Source: Hetaerina americana
Lineage: Eukaryota > Arthropoda > Insecta > Odonata > Calopterygidae
Assembly: GCA_022747635.1 (NCBI GenBank)
Contig: JAKTNV010000003.1
Location: forward strand, 101,724,954-101,788,953
Direction: 5' to 3'
DNA: 64,000 bases
In this document: positions 51,801-64,000 of the stretch, one piece after another
Numbering within the stretch: the stretch's first letter is position 1
Layout: each line of letters starts with the position of its first letter
Made by a program: the position numbers and the translations under genes
Notes under the pieces: model-generated
Database searches by the model: none
The model's input: the letters and a program-made list of their open reading frames with translations, nothing else
What the model was told of the DNA's origin: nothing

Positions 51801-52100
51801 TTCTTCTTACGATCTTTTTTTTTGGATGGGTCTAAGTAAATTAATGAGTCGCAGTAATTTATTTTTTTTCGTTTTTAAAACTGCAATGTATTTTACGCTC
51901 TGATGAACCAAGGTGCATATTTATTTGTAACGTGATGTCGATTGAACCCGTTATTTATAAATTCATTGAAGTGATCCATCCAAGCTTTTTTTCAGCATTA
52001 ACATCTAGAGCTCCCACAGCTTTCCATATACACGTACTGAGTACATTCCTCCAACGCCTTTCAAGGCGTGAGAAAAATTTTCTTGACTTTTATACACCAT
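51801..52100. other. No gene recognised
   Basis: AT-rich spacer between the mariner fragment and SINE copy 4. Confidence 0.4.
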
Positions 52101-52410
52101 GGGATCGGAATGGTGCGGTGGTTTAAGTACCGGCTTCCCATCCTTAGGGCTCGGGTTCAAATTCCACTGACGACAGATGTTTTTCAGTGATCCCTGCATG
52201 AGGTGCTTTATGGAAGGCACTTTGAGTTAGTGCAGCGTTCGTCAAATGGGACGTTAAGCTGTGGACCCCTTGGAGCCTTTCGTATAGAGTAGGCTAATGC
52301 CGACGCCGGGTTTCTCTCCACCCTTCCTCCCTTCCCATCCATTCCTAATGACGCAAATGACCTTAGCTTTCGGTCGCCTCCCCTAATAACTACTACTTCT
52401 ACTACTTTAG
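52101..52410 (+). mobile_element. SINE family A, copy 4
   Basis: The copy starts GGGATCGGAATGGTGCGGTGG; its box B is GGTTCAAATTC. The body carries AATGGGACGTTAAGCTGTGG and GCCGACGCCGGGTTTCTCTC and ends in CGGTCGCCTCCCCTAATAAC and an ACTACT-rich tail. Single head, same orientation as copy 1. Confidence 0.85.
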
Positions 52411-54057
52411 TGCACCATTATTAATGTTCCGATGGTACAGAGCTAAAAATATCATACTTAAAAAAGGCACTTAATCCTCTGCACTGCATCGTTAGCTGTG
52501 GAAATTAGATATGAATTCAGCCATCATTTTCCTTGTTACCGTAATGGAGAAAACGCATTTTGACGCCTTCCTTCGAGTTACTTTCTATTTTGATTGCGTC
52601 TTCTGTTTGTCTTCTTTCACCAATAAAAGTTTTACCCCCTTAACACTCATTTGTACCCCTACTATTAATCCTGGTCCATTTCTCGTTTTATCAGCCTTTT
52701 ACTCTCGGTCTCATTTATTCCTCCACTGGTGCTGAATCCTGGAATATTTCATTCGTTTCTTTCCTTCTCCAATCGTATTTGTGTCATTCAGGGCATATAT
52801 CACATTCCAAACATTCTCCCTTTCTTCGGGAAGGCCCAACTCCTCCACAACATCCTCTCCCTTTGCCGTCATTTATGTTTGGAAAAAAAGGCAACAATTC
52901 CCAGAATGGATTTCACACCATTTCCCCCTTCATCATCCCACTTGATCCGAGTAAACTGTCAATTTTCAAAAGTTATATCAACGAAATTTTCAGCACATGT
53001 GTCGTATAAATCGGATGGAGCACTGAAAAAACGATATCCACTGTCGTTCTCATAGTCCGGAAATTGTCCTTGGTGATTGGGTGACAATGCTTCGCTTTCC
53101 TTTCACACTTGTTTCTTCCCATGACCAGTTTCCTTTGAGATAAGAATTTCCCAAAGCTCTTGAGTTCATCATTTGGATAATAAATATTGCACCTATAAAA
53201 ATGGCATTTATTTCTCCCGTCTTAACTCCACTGTGTGCTAACATTAATGCTCCCTGCTGGTGACAAGTGAGGTTTAATGTTTTGGAATGAGGATGTTGAA
53301 TTATTCACTGCCTTTCATCCTGGTTTCTTTATGGCTTATATCGTCGCATTCAGAATGACGATTCTAACCTTTTATCGAGGGATATATTTTTTTTTGTTTC
53401 AGTGTTTTTATCAGGAAGCTGTCCTCCACCCGATTTCACATGATGCTTGATGATGACGAATAAATGCGCATAAATTCACAAAGGTCCTTTTTTTCCCAGT
53501 GAAAATCCAAATGGAACAGGAAAAAGGAAATATCCGCTGGGATGATATTTTGTCACCCGAATGAGGAAGTAATTATAAACTAATTCCACCTAGGGGTAAT
53601 ATTTTAAGAAACATCCTCACGCTACAACTAAAAAGCGTAATTAACTCAACTGGTTTAGGATTCACTTTGGGGAAGTTTTGAATATTCATATGAAAACACA
53701 AATACAATAGTCCTTTTCCACATACAAGAATTCGTCCGAAGGCATAATTAGGATGAATCCGTAACAAAGAAAACGCGTTGTATCATTAAATATATGGAAA
53801 AATTTTAATCCATATTTGTTTTAATACTAATATTAGAGTGTAACAGTTAAATAAACATGTATTTTTCGCTGTAACTAGTATTAAAACTGTAGTCCTTTGC
53901 ATTCCCGTTGCCTTGCGGCATGATGGCGAGCTATAATAGGGTTCATATTAAAACGTGAAACACTGTTACATACTGCACTGAAACGTTTTGGCTCACTGCC
54001 CCAAACTACACGGCTTGAAACAGCCCGACAGACTCATTAGATGCACCTTAGACACAT
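52411..54057. other. No gene recognised
   Basis: AT- and pyrimidine-rich; frames at 52511-53055 have no recognised domain. Confidence 0.4.
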
Positions 54058-54188
54058 TCAAAGAAACTCCGGGAGATGCCGTAACAGAAAATTTTAATAG
54101 TCATCCACTTATGTGCATTACAGAGCAAAAATTTCAAAGCTTCAAAGCAAATGATTTTTACACTTTGAAAATGTTGCATTGTACGACT
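54058..54188. mobile_element. Foldback element, second palindromic copy (degraded)
   Basis: TTCAAAGAAACTCCGGGAGA and GTGCATTACAGAGCAAAAAT follow the left arm of the element at 18642. AAGCAAATGATTTTTACACT and TTGAAAATGTTGCATTGTA then follow the right arm before it stops early. A 229-codon open frame runs straight through it, so that frame is not a gene. Confidence 0.6.
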
Positions 54189-56020
54189 CATTTTTTTATT
54201 TTTAAAATTTCGGACACGAGCCCGTCCGCGGCCGCACTTTTAAACTCACAAGAGTCCTCGCTCGACTCGCAATTTTTTCTCCAAATTCCGCGTCCATTTG
54301 GTAATACTCCATGCCCGGCTTTCGTACACCCAAAGGCATCACCATACCTGTATAAATACCCTTTAGTTATCAAGCGTTCGATCCTAGCCGTGGGATTTAA
54401 AATATTAATATTCCCCTCAATCCGTTTTCAATTTTCAACTCTCGAAGGGGTCGGAGGTATGGGGTCGCTGTTAAGCACGGGCACTACTCAACCCAGACTG
54501 GTGAAGAGCGGCTTCCTTTTGTTCGGGTTAACCAGAAGACAGGGGAAACAGCCAACTAATTTTCCGGCCCCTGCAGGTTTCCTTTTTCTCTCTCTCCCGG
54601 GCGTGTTATTCGGCAGGTTTTGCATTTCCGCGCACTCTCCTTCCCTCATCTCGCGCCCGACCGCGAAGGGAGCGTGACTCCAGCTGCGTCACGCCCATCC
54701 CACCTAACCCCTCGCATCACTCCGGCCGACTGACGGGAGACCAATCCCCTCCCGCCCACGCGACGCCCGTCCCTGCACCCGCGGAGGAGGATCTCGCGAA
54801 GATGGTGCACGGGACTAATCATAATAAATCCTCTCCGCATCCTCCCTTCCCACCAAACCACTCCGGCGCAGCGACTTCAGAAGCCACGAATGCATTCCAT
54901 CACATTCCTCGGGTTTCCGATCCGGAAGGCCTACTTGGACGTGAAACTGTGCTCCACGCTCTTCCCAAATCGTTATTCATCCATACAATTGCTTCCTTGA
55001 CCAAATAGTTTAGCGACATGATATATGCGAATGCAGACACGTGTGGATTGGAGGCCACGGCCGCAGGCATTAGCATTCGGACGGGGAACTCGCCTCACAT
55101 TGGGGCTCAGATGAGTTGTGCTCCTGGATGGGCGTAGCCTTAGGGGACTGACTGATTCATTCCCGAGTGAAGGAATTCTTTCGCCGCTATAAAAGAGAGT
55201 TTAAGCATTTACAGTGTAATGAGTACCGAATCATCATGTCATTACATTTAATCGCTATTAGTTATCCTATTTTCGAAGACCAGCAGTTTAAAAGCATGGA
55301 TTTTTCATGCACCCCAGTTATAAATTAAGCTAATCATTCATGTAAAGTCAATTCACACTACCATAGACCAGCTTAATATTTCAGTAGACCTGATCTTCAT
55401 GACCGTATTTCATCACCAATGAGAAACATACTATCGGTAATTTCAAACTATTCATCTATATTATCAGTACATTAAGATAGTACTATTTTTAAGGTACTGG
55501 AGAACGCTATGCGTTTGAAATGGAGTTATGCGAGTAAGCAAGCATGTAAGTAACAAAACCTTACCGGACGGTAATAACTAAATAGAGAAATTTAAAATTT
55601 ATTTGAGTGAGTAAAATTTACCAGGATGTGACTATGATGGTTCAAAATATATTAGTGATTGAACGAGCGTAACAGATTGCTTAACTGGGCTAACTTAAGT
55701 GTATCCTGGGACGCACACAACGGCTGAAACGATTATTTTGATTATTAAAGGCATTCCTGTGTTTCCTAGATTCGGATGGAGTTGGAGATGAAGTTGAGTC
55801 ATAGAGGAAACTATCTCGAAGAATTCAGAGCTCTGGAAAGTTCAGAGACCTTTTCCAATAGGTGTTTTCGAAATACAATTGCATGAATATAATTTGATAA
55901 TTTGACACTCGGAAATAGTATTGCCAACAAATTCCGGCCAGCCCTTAATTCATTCCAATTTATATTGCTAATTTGGGTTCCTTTATTACAGGTGTATATT
56001 GAAAATAATTATAAATGTGT
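54189..56020. other. No gene recognised; GC-rich part at 54640-54800
   Basis: A short GC-rich, CpG-containing part lies at 54640-54800. The rest is AT-rich, with no identifiable gene. Confidence 0.4.
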
Positions 56021-56224
56021 ATATATATATATATAGAAATATTTATAGATACACATATAGTATATATACATACACACACACGCACACATACTATATATAT
56101 CGAAGATATAGAAACCCTCACACACGCACACCCAAAGACCGTGTATGAAGAAGTGTGTGCGCTGCTGGGGTGTAATTTTCCGTGTTGTTTTTTGCATGTG
56201 GTATTTTTCGTTTTTACGGTTGGT

Positions 56225-56292
56225 GACCTAACACCCCCCGCCACACGCCCTTGCGGCGGCTTGCGGGGTATTATGTAGATGTAGATGTAGAT
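56225..56292 (+). repeat. Retroelement 3'-end repeat, family D, copy 3 with (GATGTA)n tail
   Basis: ACACCCCCCGCCACACGCCC, then TTGCGGCGGCTTGCGGGGTA, and a TATGTAGATGTAGATGTAGA tail. The core aligns with 9950-10012 and 21905-21985, but the tail unit differs (hexamer here, AAAT there). A hexamer tail is typical of some LINE 3' ends. Simple TA/CA repeats precede it at 56019-56090. Confidence 0.65.
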
Positions 56293-57430
56293 GAAGAAAA
56301 GAATGACTGACGGAATGTACGTAAGATTGCGCATTCATACATTTAGGGCACAACTTCATGTTTTAATTTAACGAAAAAATGACGTTAAATGTTTAAAAAC
56401 CTAACTAATATTCACTGAACTTTTACGAAAGACTTCAAAAAGTGAATTGCTGCTCATCGCCAAGCAAACGTTTAAAACGAATGTGCATATCTCCACTCGA
56501 GTCAACCAATTTATAACTCGCCTAAGAAACATATCCTCGGCGTGATCAGGCTGAAGGAGGGAGTGCCCCCTTGCTCTCTCACGCGCTCCAACCGCCCGCG
56601 TTTGTTGTTTATAAGGCCCGGGCTTATATGAAAGAGGCGGCTCTACAGTTAGTTCGCCCGTTCCCCTGCCGCATGGCCTGATGGAGAGTTATACGCCATG
56701 ACAGCTTGGAAATGGGGAGAGACTTGTCGGATGATTCAAATGGGATGAAAAAGTAATTTGGAGGACTTTAAGATTTGATTTCTCACGCTTTGAATAGATT
56801 TTGATTGCAGCCTGTCCTTCGTTTCTGTGCGACTTCTAGTTCCCACAAGGCATTTTCGAGGAAGAGCCCTTTCGTTTTCGTACGCTGTTGTGTTTTTGTT
56901 CCGCTGCAAGGCATGCCGTTAAATCTTAGAATATCTTGTTACCACACCACATCTCGGCTCTGAATGAATCTGAAATTCTAATTATCTAACATAAACTGAA
57001 TTAAGGTTATTCTCTTGGGCTGATGCATATTTCTTCCCATTCAAGAGTTTATTCTTCTCCTGAAGAATAATCGGTCGAAGAATAAAATGTCGTTCGGCTT
57101 TTTTATCAAATCTAAAGCTTTTTATGCAGAAAACAGGAATTCTCAAAATAAATTAAGAAATGAAAACGGATTCCAAAATAAAAAATCGAAGTTATAAACG
57201 CCTTCGTTTTTTTCATCCAACCTAACGGTATGAGTCTTATGCATTTACAGCTCAGAAATCGAACGCGAAAACCAGAAAAAATCTGAAATAACCCTTTTAA
57301 TTTTCGTCCACACTCACCACGAATAACTTAGGTGAACATTTTAAAATCAATAACAAATTAAATTACATCCTTCGTCAAGTTCACTATATTATTAGTTTTG
57401 TACGTTTGAATGTCATCAAGAGAGTGTACT
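56293..57430. other. No gene recognised
   Basis: Non-coding DNA with no identified repeat. A GC-rich patch lies at about 56555-56650. Confidence 0.4.
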
Positions 57431-57857
57431 TTGAGATATGGTATAACCGTCAGGGGATCCACTGGTTCTACAAAAGTTGATACACTAAAAAATAAACAGC
57501 GAAAAATCCTAGAGAAAATGTCGAAGGCTAGATAAAAAAATACAAATATTCTACAAAGAATTATCTTTGAAGAAAGAAGTATCTGGAAGAAATATCTTTC
57601 AAAAATAAGGAATTGTGCCTGTATACAGACTGCATAGATATGCCGTCATAATAGTAAACTATTTTACGACAAATATAACATATCTGTTTTAAATGAAAAT
57701 GAATTTCTATTAAGGGACAATATTGAGTATGAAACAAAAAATGTTTTATCCAAATCAAGGCAGAAGAAAATTGGAGGTTACTGTGCCTCTAATTTTTAAT
57801 GAAATACCTAAAGATTTAAGAATAGTACAGCCAGGGAGAATAAAAGACTGGCTATAA
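57431..57857 (+). pseudogene. C-terminal end of a LINE protein (CR1/Jockey-like)
   Basis: LRYGITVRGSTGSTKVDTL and KNKQRKIL match the conserved LRYGI..WGS.......L...Q.R.LR segment after the reverse transcriptase palm. Through shifts and stops it continues to LEVTVPLIFNEIPKDLR and GRIKDWL, the usual end of such proteins, with TAA at 57855-57857. The W of YGI.VWG is R here. The following 300 bases look like AT-rich 3' UTR. Confidence 0.72.
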
Positions 57858-58849
57858 TACAGAATGGATTAGGGCTTGGAACAAAACGTAAAGCCTGTAT
57901 GCAGCTTTATAATTGCAACGCTTTAAGCTCTCATTTTTGTTTACGAGGCACCTGCTGTCGAGCCACAACTGACTGGCTCAGCAGGACCAGAATGATTATT
58001 TCATTTATAAATTTTTAATTAATACGACTATTGTATATTATGAAGGTCATATCACTATGGTATATGATAAAGATTGTATGTAATAGAATGTTGTATTGAT
58101 TGTCTGTAATTCTTTGTTCATTATATATGATGAAAATTATACTACCATTGCAAACGTGTTAATAAGTAAAATATATAGGAATACAAGAGACTATAAGTTG
58201 CAGAATTTAAAATGAGGTGGCAGAAAGATAGCGCCAGAAATTGATTTTGATTCGCCACAGACGTTGTGAAGTGACGGGCGAATTGAATGCAAAGACTCGA
58301 AATTTGATTGGAGATTAAAAGGGGCACTCAAAATGCAGACTGCATCCTCGTTGAAAGGGGAAGCCAGGGTCAAATCGGTATGCTCCCTGACCCTCGAAGG
58401 AAGATGCGAATGTCGCTCTTTTGTTTCTTTCTTGTACATCTCTTTCAATTGTCTCATGTATTCAATCGCTAAGCGACAATGATTCGTCAGAGGAAAAGAG
58501 TGGGCCACGAATTTTAAATCCCATGTGCCATCGCCATTCTTCAGTAACACCACTTGCCGATACGCTTCTTGAATACCAATTCTATATGCATCAAATAAGC
58601 TTTTAAATACATTACATGATTGGACTCGCCTTTCTCTAATCGTCTCCTTCATGCAACTTCCCTGCACGTTAAAGAGCTCTGCGCGAAGTTAAGGAGTGAT
58701 TGTAGTTTATTTGAAAATTCATCTAAATTATGTTAGTTTCTTTTTTACGATTTTAAAAAACCTTTCAGTAATACGCGCAACATTCTGCCAGAGCGTTTTA
58801 AAATAAGGATATAAAAATAATCTAATGAAAAGGGAAAATAATATTTATT
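57858..58849. other. LINE 3' UTR-like DNA, then an unexplained minus-strand frame
   Basis: 57858-58140 is AT-rich, probably the LINE tail. From 58667 down to 58191 the minus strand has 158 open codons of mixed composition with no low-complexity bias and no domain I recognise. There are no convincing splice sites, so it is not called a gene. Confidence 0.35.
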
Positions 58850-59024
58850 TATTTATTTTCCATTAGTCCGAAAGCAGCACTTTGACCTTCACATCGGACT
58901 ACATTGATATAACAATTTGACAATTACATACACCCAAGCCCTAGGTGGAGGAAAAACCACCTAGGCGGGAATCGAACCCGCGACCCCTGGGTGGGTAGAC
59001 ATTACCCCGCCGCCACCGGGGATA
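58850..59024 (-). mobile_element. tRNA-derived SINE, family C
   Basis: On the minus strand the head begins CCCCGGTGGCGGCGGGGTAA; its box B is GGTTCGATTCC (58968-58978). A hairpin CCTAGGTGG-TTTTTC-CTCCACCTAGG follows, then a body (GTCCGATGTGAAGGTCAAAG) and an AAATAAATAAATAAAT tail at about 58838-58858. Only one copy is in the window, but head, body and tail are all present. Confidence 0.75.
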
Positions 59025-61392
59025 TTGAAATAAATATTAAATTTAAATGTAGCATATTTTTGGAATGCCATTTTAGTCCATAAGTAATTAAATTATCGGT
59101 GTTATTCTACAGTGCACGATGTAAAAACGCTCCTTAAACCACGTGGAACCTCGAATATGCCATTCATAACATATATCTATAGCAATGAATTCATTTGGGG
59201 ATAAGTATTTCGTGCTACGGGACTACCAAGGGACAATATCGGGACTGCATGTATGTCACCTGTTTACACGAAAGCCCTGTTCGTGAAAAATTCTCTATCC
59301 TTTTAATTATTTCTGAAATAACATGTAAACCCGTCGCACAATAACATTCACAAATTTCCTACGGAGTGTTCTTTCTTTAAAATAATTTTCGTAGTATTTT
59401 TAACAGAAATTTTCCTGCGGTCATTCCTCCTCGATGTTTATATTGGTGCGGTACATAGTTCTCAGACTTACAAAGTGAAGGATCTTCGTTTAATCTCGGG
59501 TTGTTGCCAAATTTTCTCTATTCTTGTGACGAGTTGACGAACGCCAAGTTCAGCAGACGTTTAAAGAATGGAACGTTGATTGATGATTGCAAAGATACCT
59601 AACTACTTTCGATAATAGTATGATGATACAACTCACGCAACGCCGTCTCATTTTTTACCTCGTCCTAAAAAATGACTCTCCAACCTCCAATAGCGAAAAT
59701 AGCATCTTTAATCTCTTCATCATGAAATTATATGCATGGAAATGAGACGCTGAAGACTTTTCGTCCAGCTACGGTGTATTTCCTAAAGATTTCTCTGTAA
59801 TGATTTAAATTTTTCTTTCTTAATTATGATTTTTGTAATCACTCCGACTCTCTTTCCCACCGTTAACTTTCCCATTCCTCGTTAATTTCAACGATAGTGG
59901 GAATTCCACGCCCTTGAATCTGATTTTAAACTTAACGCTCACTGGGCCGTGACACCATAGTTCTCTCGTGAAGGATCGAATCCGCATTCGGCGCGAGAAG
60001 TCGCCCTTGTTAATGGCTCCCCAATGACTTCCGATAATCGCGTTTGTCTCAAATGGTCGACGGGTAAATCCTGTGGCAACCAACGCATCGACAAAACATT
60101 AACCCCTTCATTAATTTCGCGGGCGCGTCCATTAGTCAGCCTTACCGGGGACGTGCGGCGCGCGATTACGGCGGGGGCAGGGGGAGTCGTGTCTTCATTA
60201 TTAACCCACTCGGCACGGCTCACGTCTTTGGCGGAGATATCGCCGCCCCTACCCCCTCCCCTTGCCCTCGCGTCAATTGTTCCCACCTTAACGGCACAAT
60301 GAAGACAATGATTCCGCCACCCGAGATCCGCAATTCAACTGCCGGAGAGGCGTGTGGCTTTGGCGATGTGGACTGGGGAGCTGGCGAGAAAGTGAAGCAG
60401 GGAGGCTCTCGCCCTCTTTGTTTTCGTCGCGGGCTTTCAATGGCCGCCGAAGAGAGTCCGTTCTGATGGCGCGTGTGGAGATCGACATGAAGGGTTTTGG
60501 GCGGGGGCGTGTGGGAGGGAGGGGGCAGGGGGAGGAAGGAAGGGGGTTTGTCGCTTCACCTCTTCGGCTCTCCCACTCGCGGAAAGTCGAGGAAGGGGGG
60601 ATATTTAAATGAGCGCAGCTCCAATGGGAGATGAATGGCGGTTTTTTTCCCTTCGGTGTTCGATAAAATTATGGTCTCCATGTCCTTCGAGGACGGGGTG
60701 GAACAATGGAAAAGGATATAATGAAACCTTTCGTTGAAAGTCAATAAATTGAAAGCAGGTCAAAACTTTTAGTGGTAGCATTGGCGCTTGCTACAGGCGC
60801 TATTATGCTTTTCATAATAAATGTTAATGTAAGAAAATTCATGTTTGAATCTGGGTAATTTATGCACTTATTTATACATTGTCTCGTCCTAAGATAAATC
60901 TCCTGATGACCGAAACAATTATCTCTGTGGTCCCTGGGGCAAGATTCGTGCTACAACCGTCCTTCGACGAAGAATTCGTTTTATGGTCTAGCCCCAAGGC
61001 TTAAGAAGGTGGTCGGAAAGACAATAAACTCATAGATCATAAACATCATAGACGTAACCCACTTCACGCGGGGTTGCTGAAGAAGGGCTTCCATCCTTCT
61101 CTCTCATAAATGCGATATAATGACTAGCAAATATCTCCGTCCCAATTTTTTCGTCAGATATTATCATCCTTCCACAATGGAATTCATTCGTGGAAATCGC
61201 AATTCAACCTGTTTCGAAATTTTCAATCGGAACGATTTTACATTTTTGAATCCACGCGATAAGAATAAACTAAGAAGTAGAAACAACCCATAAGTATTTC
61301 ACATCAATTAATAGCATGTATGACATGATAGATACTAGCTGCTCATGGATATTTTTATTCACAACACTCTTTAAGTATTTGCCAATTCTATT
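59025..61392. other. No gene recognised; GC island at 60110-60620
   Basis: The island is CpG-rich (for example ACGTGCGGCGCGCGATTACG near 60150) and becomes G-rich by 60500. Frames there are compositional. The flanks are AT-rich. Confidence 0.45.
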
Positions 61393-61516
61393 TAAAGTAT
61401 AACTGTATAACTGTATTTATATAACTGTATAACTGTGTAATACTGTACTATATAATATATACTGTATAACTGTATTTATAACTGTATAACTGTATAAAGT
61501 ATAGCTGTATTTATTG
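61393..61516. repeat. AT-rich minisatellite, unit near TATAACTG
   Basis: About a dozen imperfect repeats of ATAACTGT / ATAACTGTATTT-like units. Short local expansion with no terminal repeats. Confidence 0.75.
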
Positions 61517-64000
61517 TTGCACTATTAATGGTAAAATTTCTCCAAATGATGCTTTAGGTAAAAAATCAATTGGATATTTAACACACTATAGTGTTTTTCG
61601 TAGATTTTATCCTTCACTACTCAATGAAGTTTCCAGCTTACTTAACCATTGCCTGTCAACCTCTACATCTTGGAAAATATATCAATTGAATACTTCATGT
61701 AAAACCTTTATAACATGAACTATCACGAATCTATTGCAGTTAAATTATCACGAACAAAAATTCTGTTTGATCTTGACATAATTGTGATAAGTGTGAAGTT
61801 GTCATAATTGCAATGATAGACACGGATAATGCTTAGGCTAGGCTATACTAGGCTCTTGGAGATTTGTAATGAGTTAAACCCGGTTAACTCGTGCACACAA
61901 AATATACTCCTATGCTCGTATAAATGTTGTTGATGCTACCTTGGTCTCGTACTTCCTCCCCTTAGAAATCAACCGATCACATTCATTTTCTTTCGTTATG
62001 CTATCATTGTTTATTTCATCACCCTTCTGCTTTCTGTACATTAACATTGTCAGAAGGGAAATTTATCGTTCTTTATAATTCTATTAATTTTAGCAGCCTA
62101 AGGTCCCTTTGGTGGATTTTTTCACACTGCTGATGGGCCGCCAAAATCTGATCTGAATACCAATTCCTCACAAGTGACAGTGTGATTGGTTAATGACGGG
62201 TCTCGTCACAATTGGTTTCGTCGTCGGTGTCAATTACTTTGTCGCACGCGGGATCAAACGTCTTTTGGGGTGATGCCCGCGAGGAATGAGCCGTGGAGGC
62301 TTCAATGAAGCATTTAAAAAAAATCAAGGTGGCGCGGCGAGGGGGGGGGGAGTCGGGCGCGGGAGCATACTGCGTAGGCGCACCCACTGACGCACACTGC
62401 TTCGCTAAAATCCCAACTCCATTTTTCCCTCGCTTATCCGCCGGGCGCTCCTTTTTCCCTTTTCGCTCGCTCCCTCTCCCTCCCTCCCGCTGCTCCCCGA
62501 GACGGAGTCTGGCTGCTCTCCCAATCCCGCCCGCTACGACCAAAGAAAATAAACCGAGACCCGTTTGCTCCGCCACTTCCGTGGAGTGCTGCCACCCTTG
62601 CGGCCATCTCTCATGTAAAAATCGAGGGTCGGAGTTTGGGAAGGAAAAAAAAAGGACTGGGTATTACGCTTCGAAACCTAAGGAAACTTTGCTGAAGACT
62701 TCATTTGTGTGTGTGTGCGTGCCTGTGTTCGTCATGTGTGTGCGTGGGTGGGTGAATGCGTGTTGGGGGGGGGAGTAATGGAGGGTGTCTGAGGGGATGT
62801 GAAAATCGGAGAGGGAAATTTATAACCCCTCACGGAATCTTACTTTTTCTTTTACTTTTGTGAAATGCTGTTGCCGTCTACTCCCGTAATGGATATTGCC
62901 GCCGTTATGGGGAGGAAAGAAAGAAAAAACTCGGGAAGCGAAAGGGTGCATTCCTCTTATTTGGCGATGGAGAGTGTGCCGTGAATTATTACTCGCACAA
63001 TTATTCGCTGTCTCTCACATGCTGCGACGAAATTAAACGCTGGTAAACCATTTTCCTATCGAGAAACGTAGTTGAGGCATTTGAATGGGTGCACTCCAGG
63101 TCTTATCCTAAATAATTCACATTTTACGCTCGTAGTGACCATGAGTTGCCCTTTTCTGCCTTCCAGTCAGCGTTAAATTGCACATTGGATTATACAAGAA
63201 AATTCAGCTAGTAACAATTTTTTGTCTTTATAAATTGTTGCAAGCGAAACATAATAGCACGAGAAATGAAAAACCGGTTAACTGTCCTTGTTCACTCAGT
63301 TTTAATATCACCTCAAAATAATGAAATATACGATTTAAAATTGTTAAGATACTTAGATAACACGTGAAAATGATGCAAGCATGAAGAAAATGTTTACTCA
63401 GTGAATAACCCTGAAAAAGGTTGTCACACAAGACATCATTGGCAGTTTACGTAAATGCGATGGCAAACCGTTTTCGAAGTTATCTGTCCAAATGCGTTCT
63501 CATTTGCGTTCACTGTTCGCACACAGCAAGTTTAAGTCGCATGGTGAAGCAAATACATGCATAACTTACTTCTGAAAAGATATACCCTGAAACCTTTTTC
63601 CATGGCAACATACCGCCCAAAATATGCGCAAGTGTGTTCCACACTTAGAGCTTCTTCAATACATCAGCAACCATATTTTTAGGCGCGAGTTTTCCGTTGA
63701 GTGTCGACCCCTCTTGTCGGTTGGATCATTGTTCCCATTTCCGCTGGTAATCGATGTGCTGGCCGAAATTACACGAAGTTAATATCGTAAAATTTACTCC
63801 CCTTTTATTTATGACCCATGTCCCCACATTGTAGGAACGTTCCACGAAATTAATCCTCACCGTCATTTACGCCAGCAATAGCACTTTCCTCGATTCAAGG
63901 AATGATCGAGTGGAGGGGGCTGGGAAGGGGTGGCGAAGGGGACGACGTAATCCCCAGCCAGGAGAGGCTTAGAGTGATCGGGAAAGGGGGGGGGGCGTTG
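61517..64000. other. No gene recognised; GC island at 62290-62580
   Basis: It includes a CpG-rich island at 62290-62580 and a (TG)n-like patch at 62705-62752. The window ends in a G-rich stretch (63910-63998). No gene was recognised. Confidence 0.45.

Noticed and set aside
53988..54677. 229-codon open frame as a gene
   Set aside because: It runs through a foldback element (54058-54188) and into GC-rich low-complexity DNA, with no domain.
60910..60925. Second hammerhead-like CTGATGACCGAAAC
   Set aside because: There is no room for stem II between the two conserved blocks.

Overview
This window is eukaryotic nuclear DNA, most likely from an arthropod and probably an insect. It has an AT-rich background, long (TA)n microsatellites, many tRNA-derived SINEs, decayed LINEs, mariner fragments and Helitron pieces. 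There is no compact gene packing, no operon structure and no ribosome-binding-site pattern. The long open frames are mostly by-products of GC-rich low-complexity DNA or of TA repeats. The species call is an inference and cannot be made firm from this sequence.

The one convincing host gene feature is a single 104-nt exon on the minus strand at 22789-22892. It encodes the middle part of a fibroblast growth factor (FGF) beta-trefoil. It has a polypyrimidine tract plus AG acceptor, a GTAAG donor, and the length and intron phases of the classical FGF middle exon. I could not find the flanking FGF exons, so most of the window is probably intron or flank of this gene (inference).

The rest is mobile and simple DNA. 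(1) Two Helitron pieces: the 3' end of one at 1-394 (+), and an internally deleted copy at 33673-35478 (-) that keeps much of a Pif1-like helicase. Both 3' ends abut (TA)n, and the second is bracketed by (TA)n on both sides. (2) SINE family A at 5094-5408, 35873-36262, 45147-45618 and 52101-52410; one copy has two tRNA-like heads joined by a linker. (3) SINE family B at 1995-2193, with related bodies at 30919-31012 and 49758-49847. (4) SINE family C at 58850-59024 and a tRNA-like element near 32780-32925. (5) A short 3'-end family at 9950-10012, 21905-21985 and 56225-56292. (6) A foldback element with about 105-bp arms at 18642-18863, and relatives at 24414-24509 and 54058-54188. (7) Three decayed LINE ends at 3590-4305, 20692-21018 and 57431-57857. 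(8) Two truncated mariner copies at 15713-16110 and 51330-51800.

Between these lie GC-rich, often strand-asymmetric islands, near 8.9-9.4, 10.3-11.2, 14.1-14.5, 17.2-17.6, 19.7-20.0, 25.3-25.6, 29.2-29.7, 37.5-38.5, 42.3-43.4, 44.0-44.4, 54.6-54.8, 60.1-60.6 and 62.3-62.6 kb. They may be CpG islands or regulatory DNA, but no promoter could be assigned. I found no CRISPR array, rRNA, convincing tRNA gene or prokaryote-like system, and nothing that justifies claiming a wholly new biological system.
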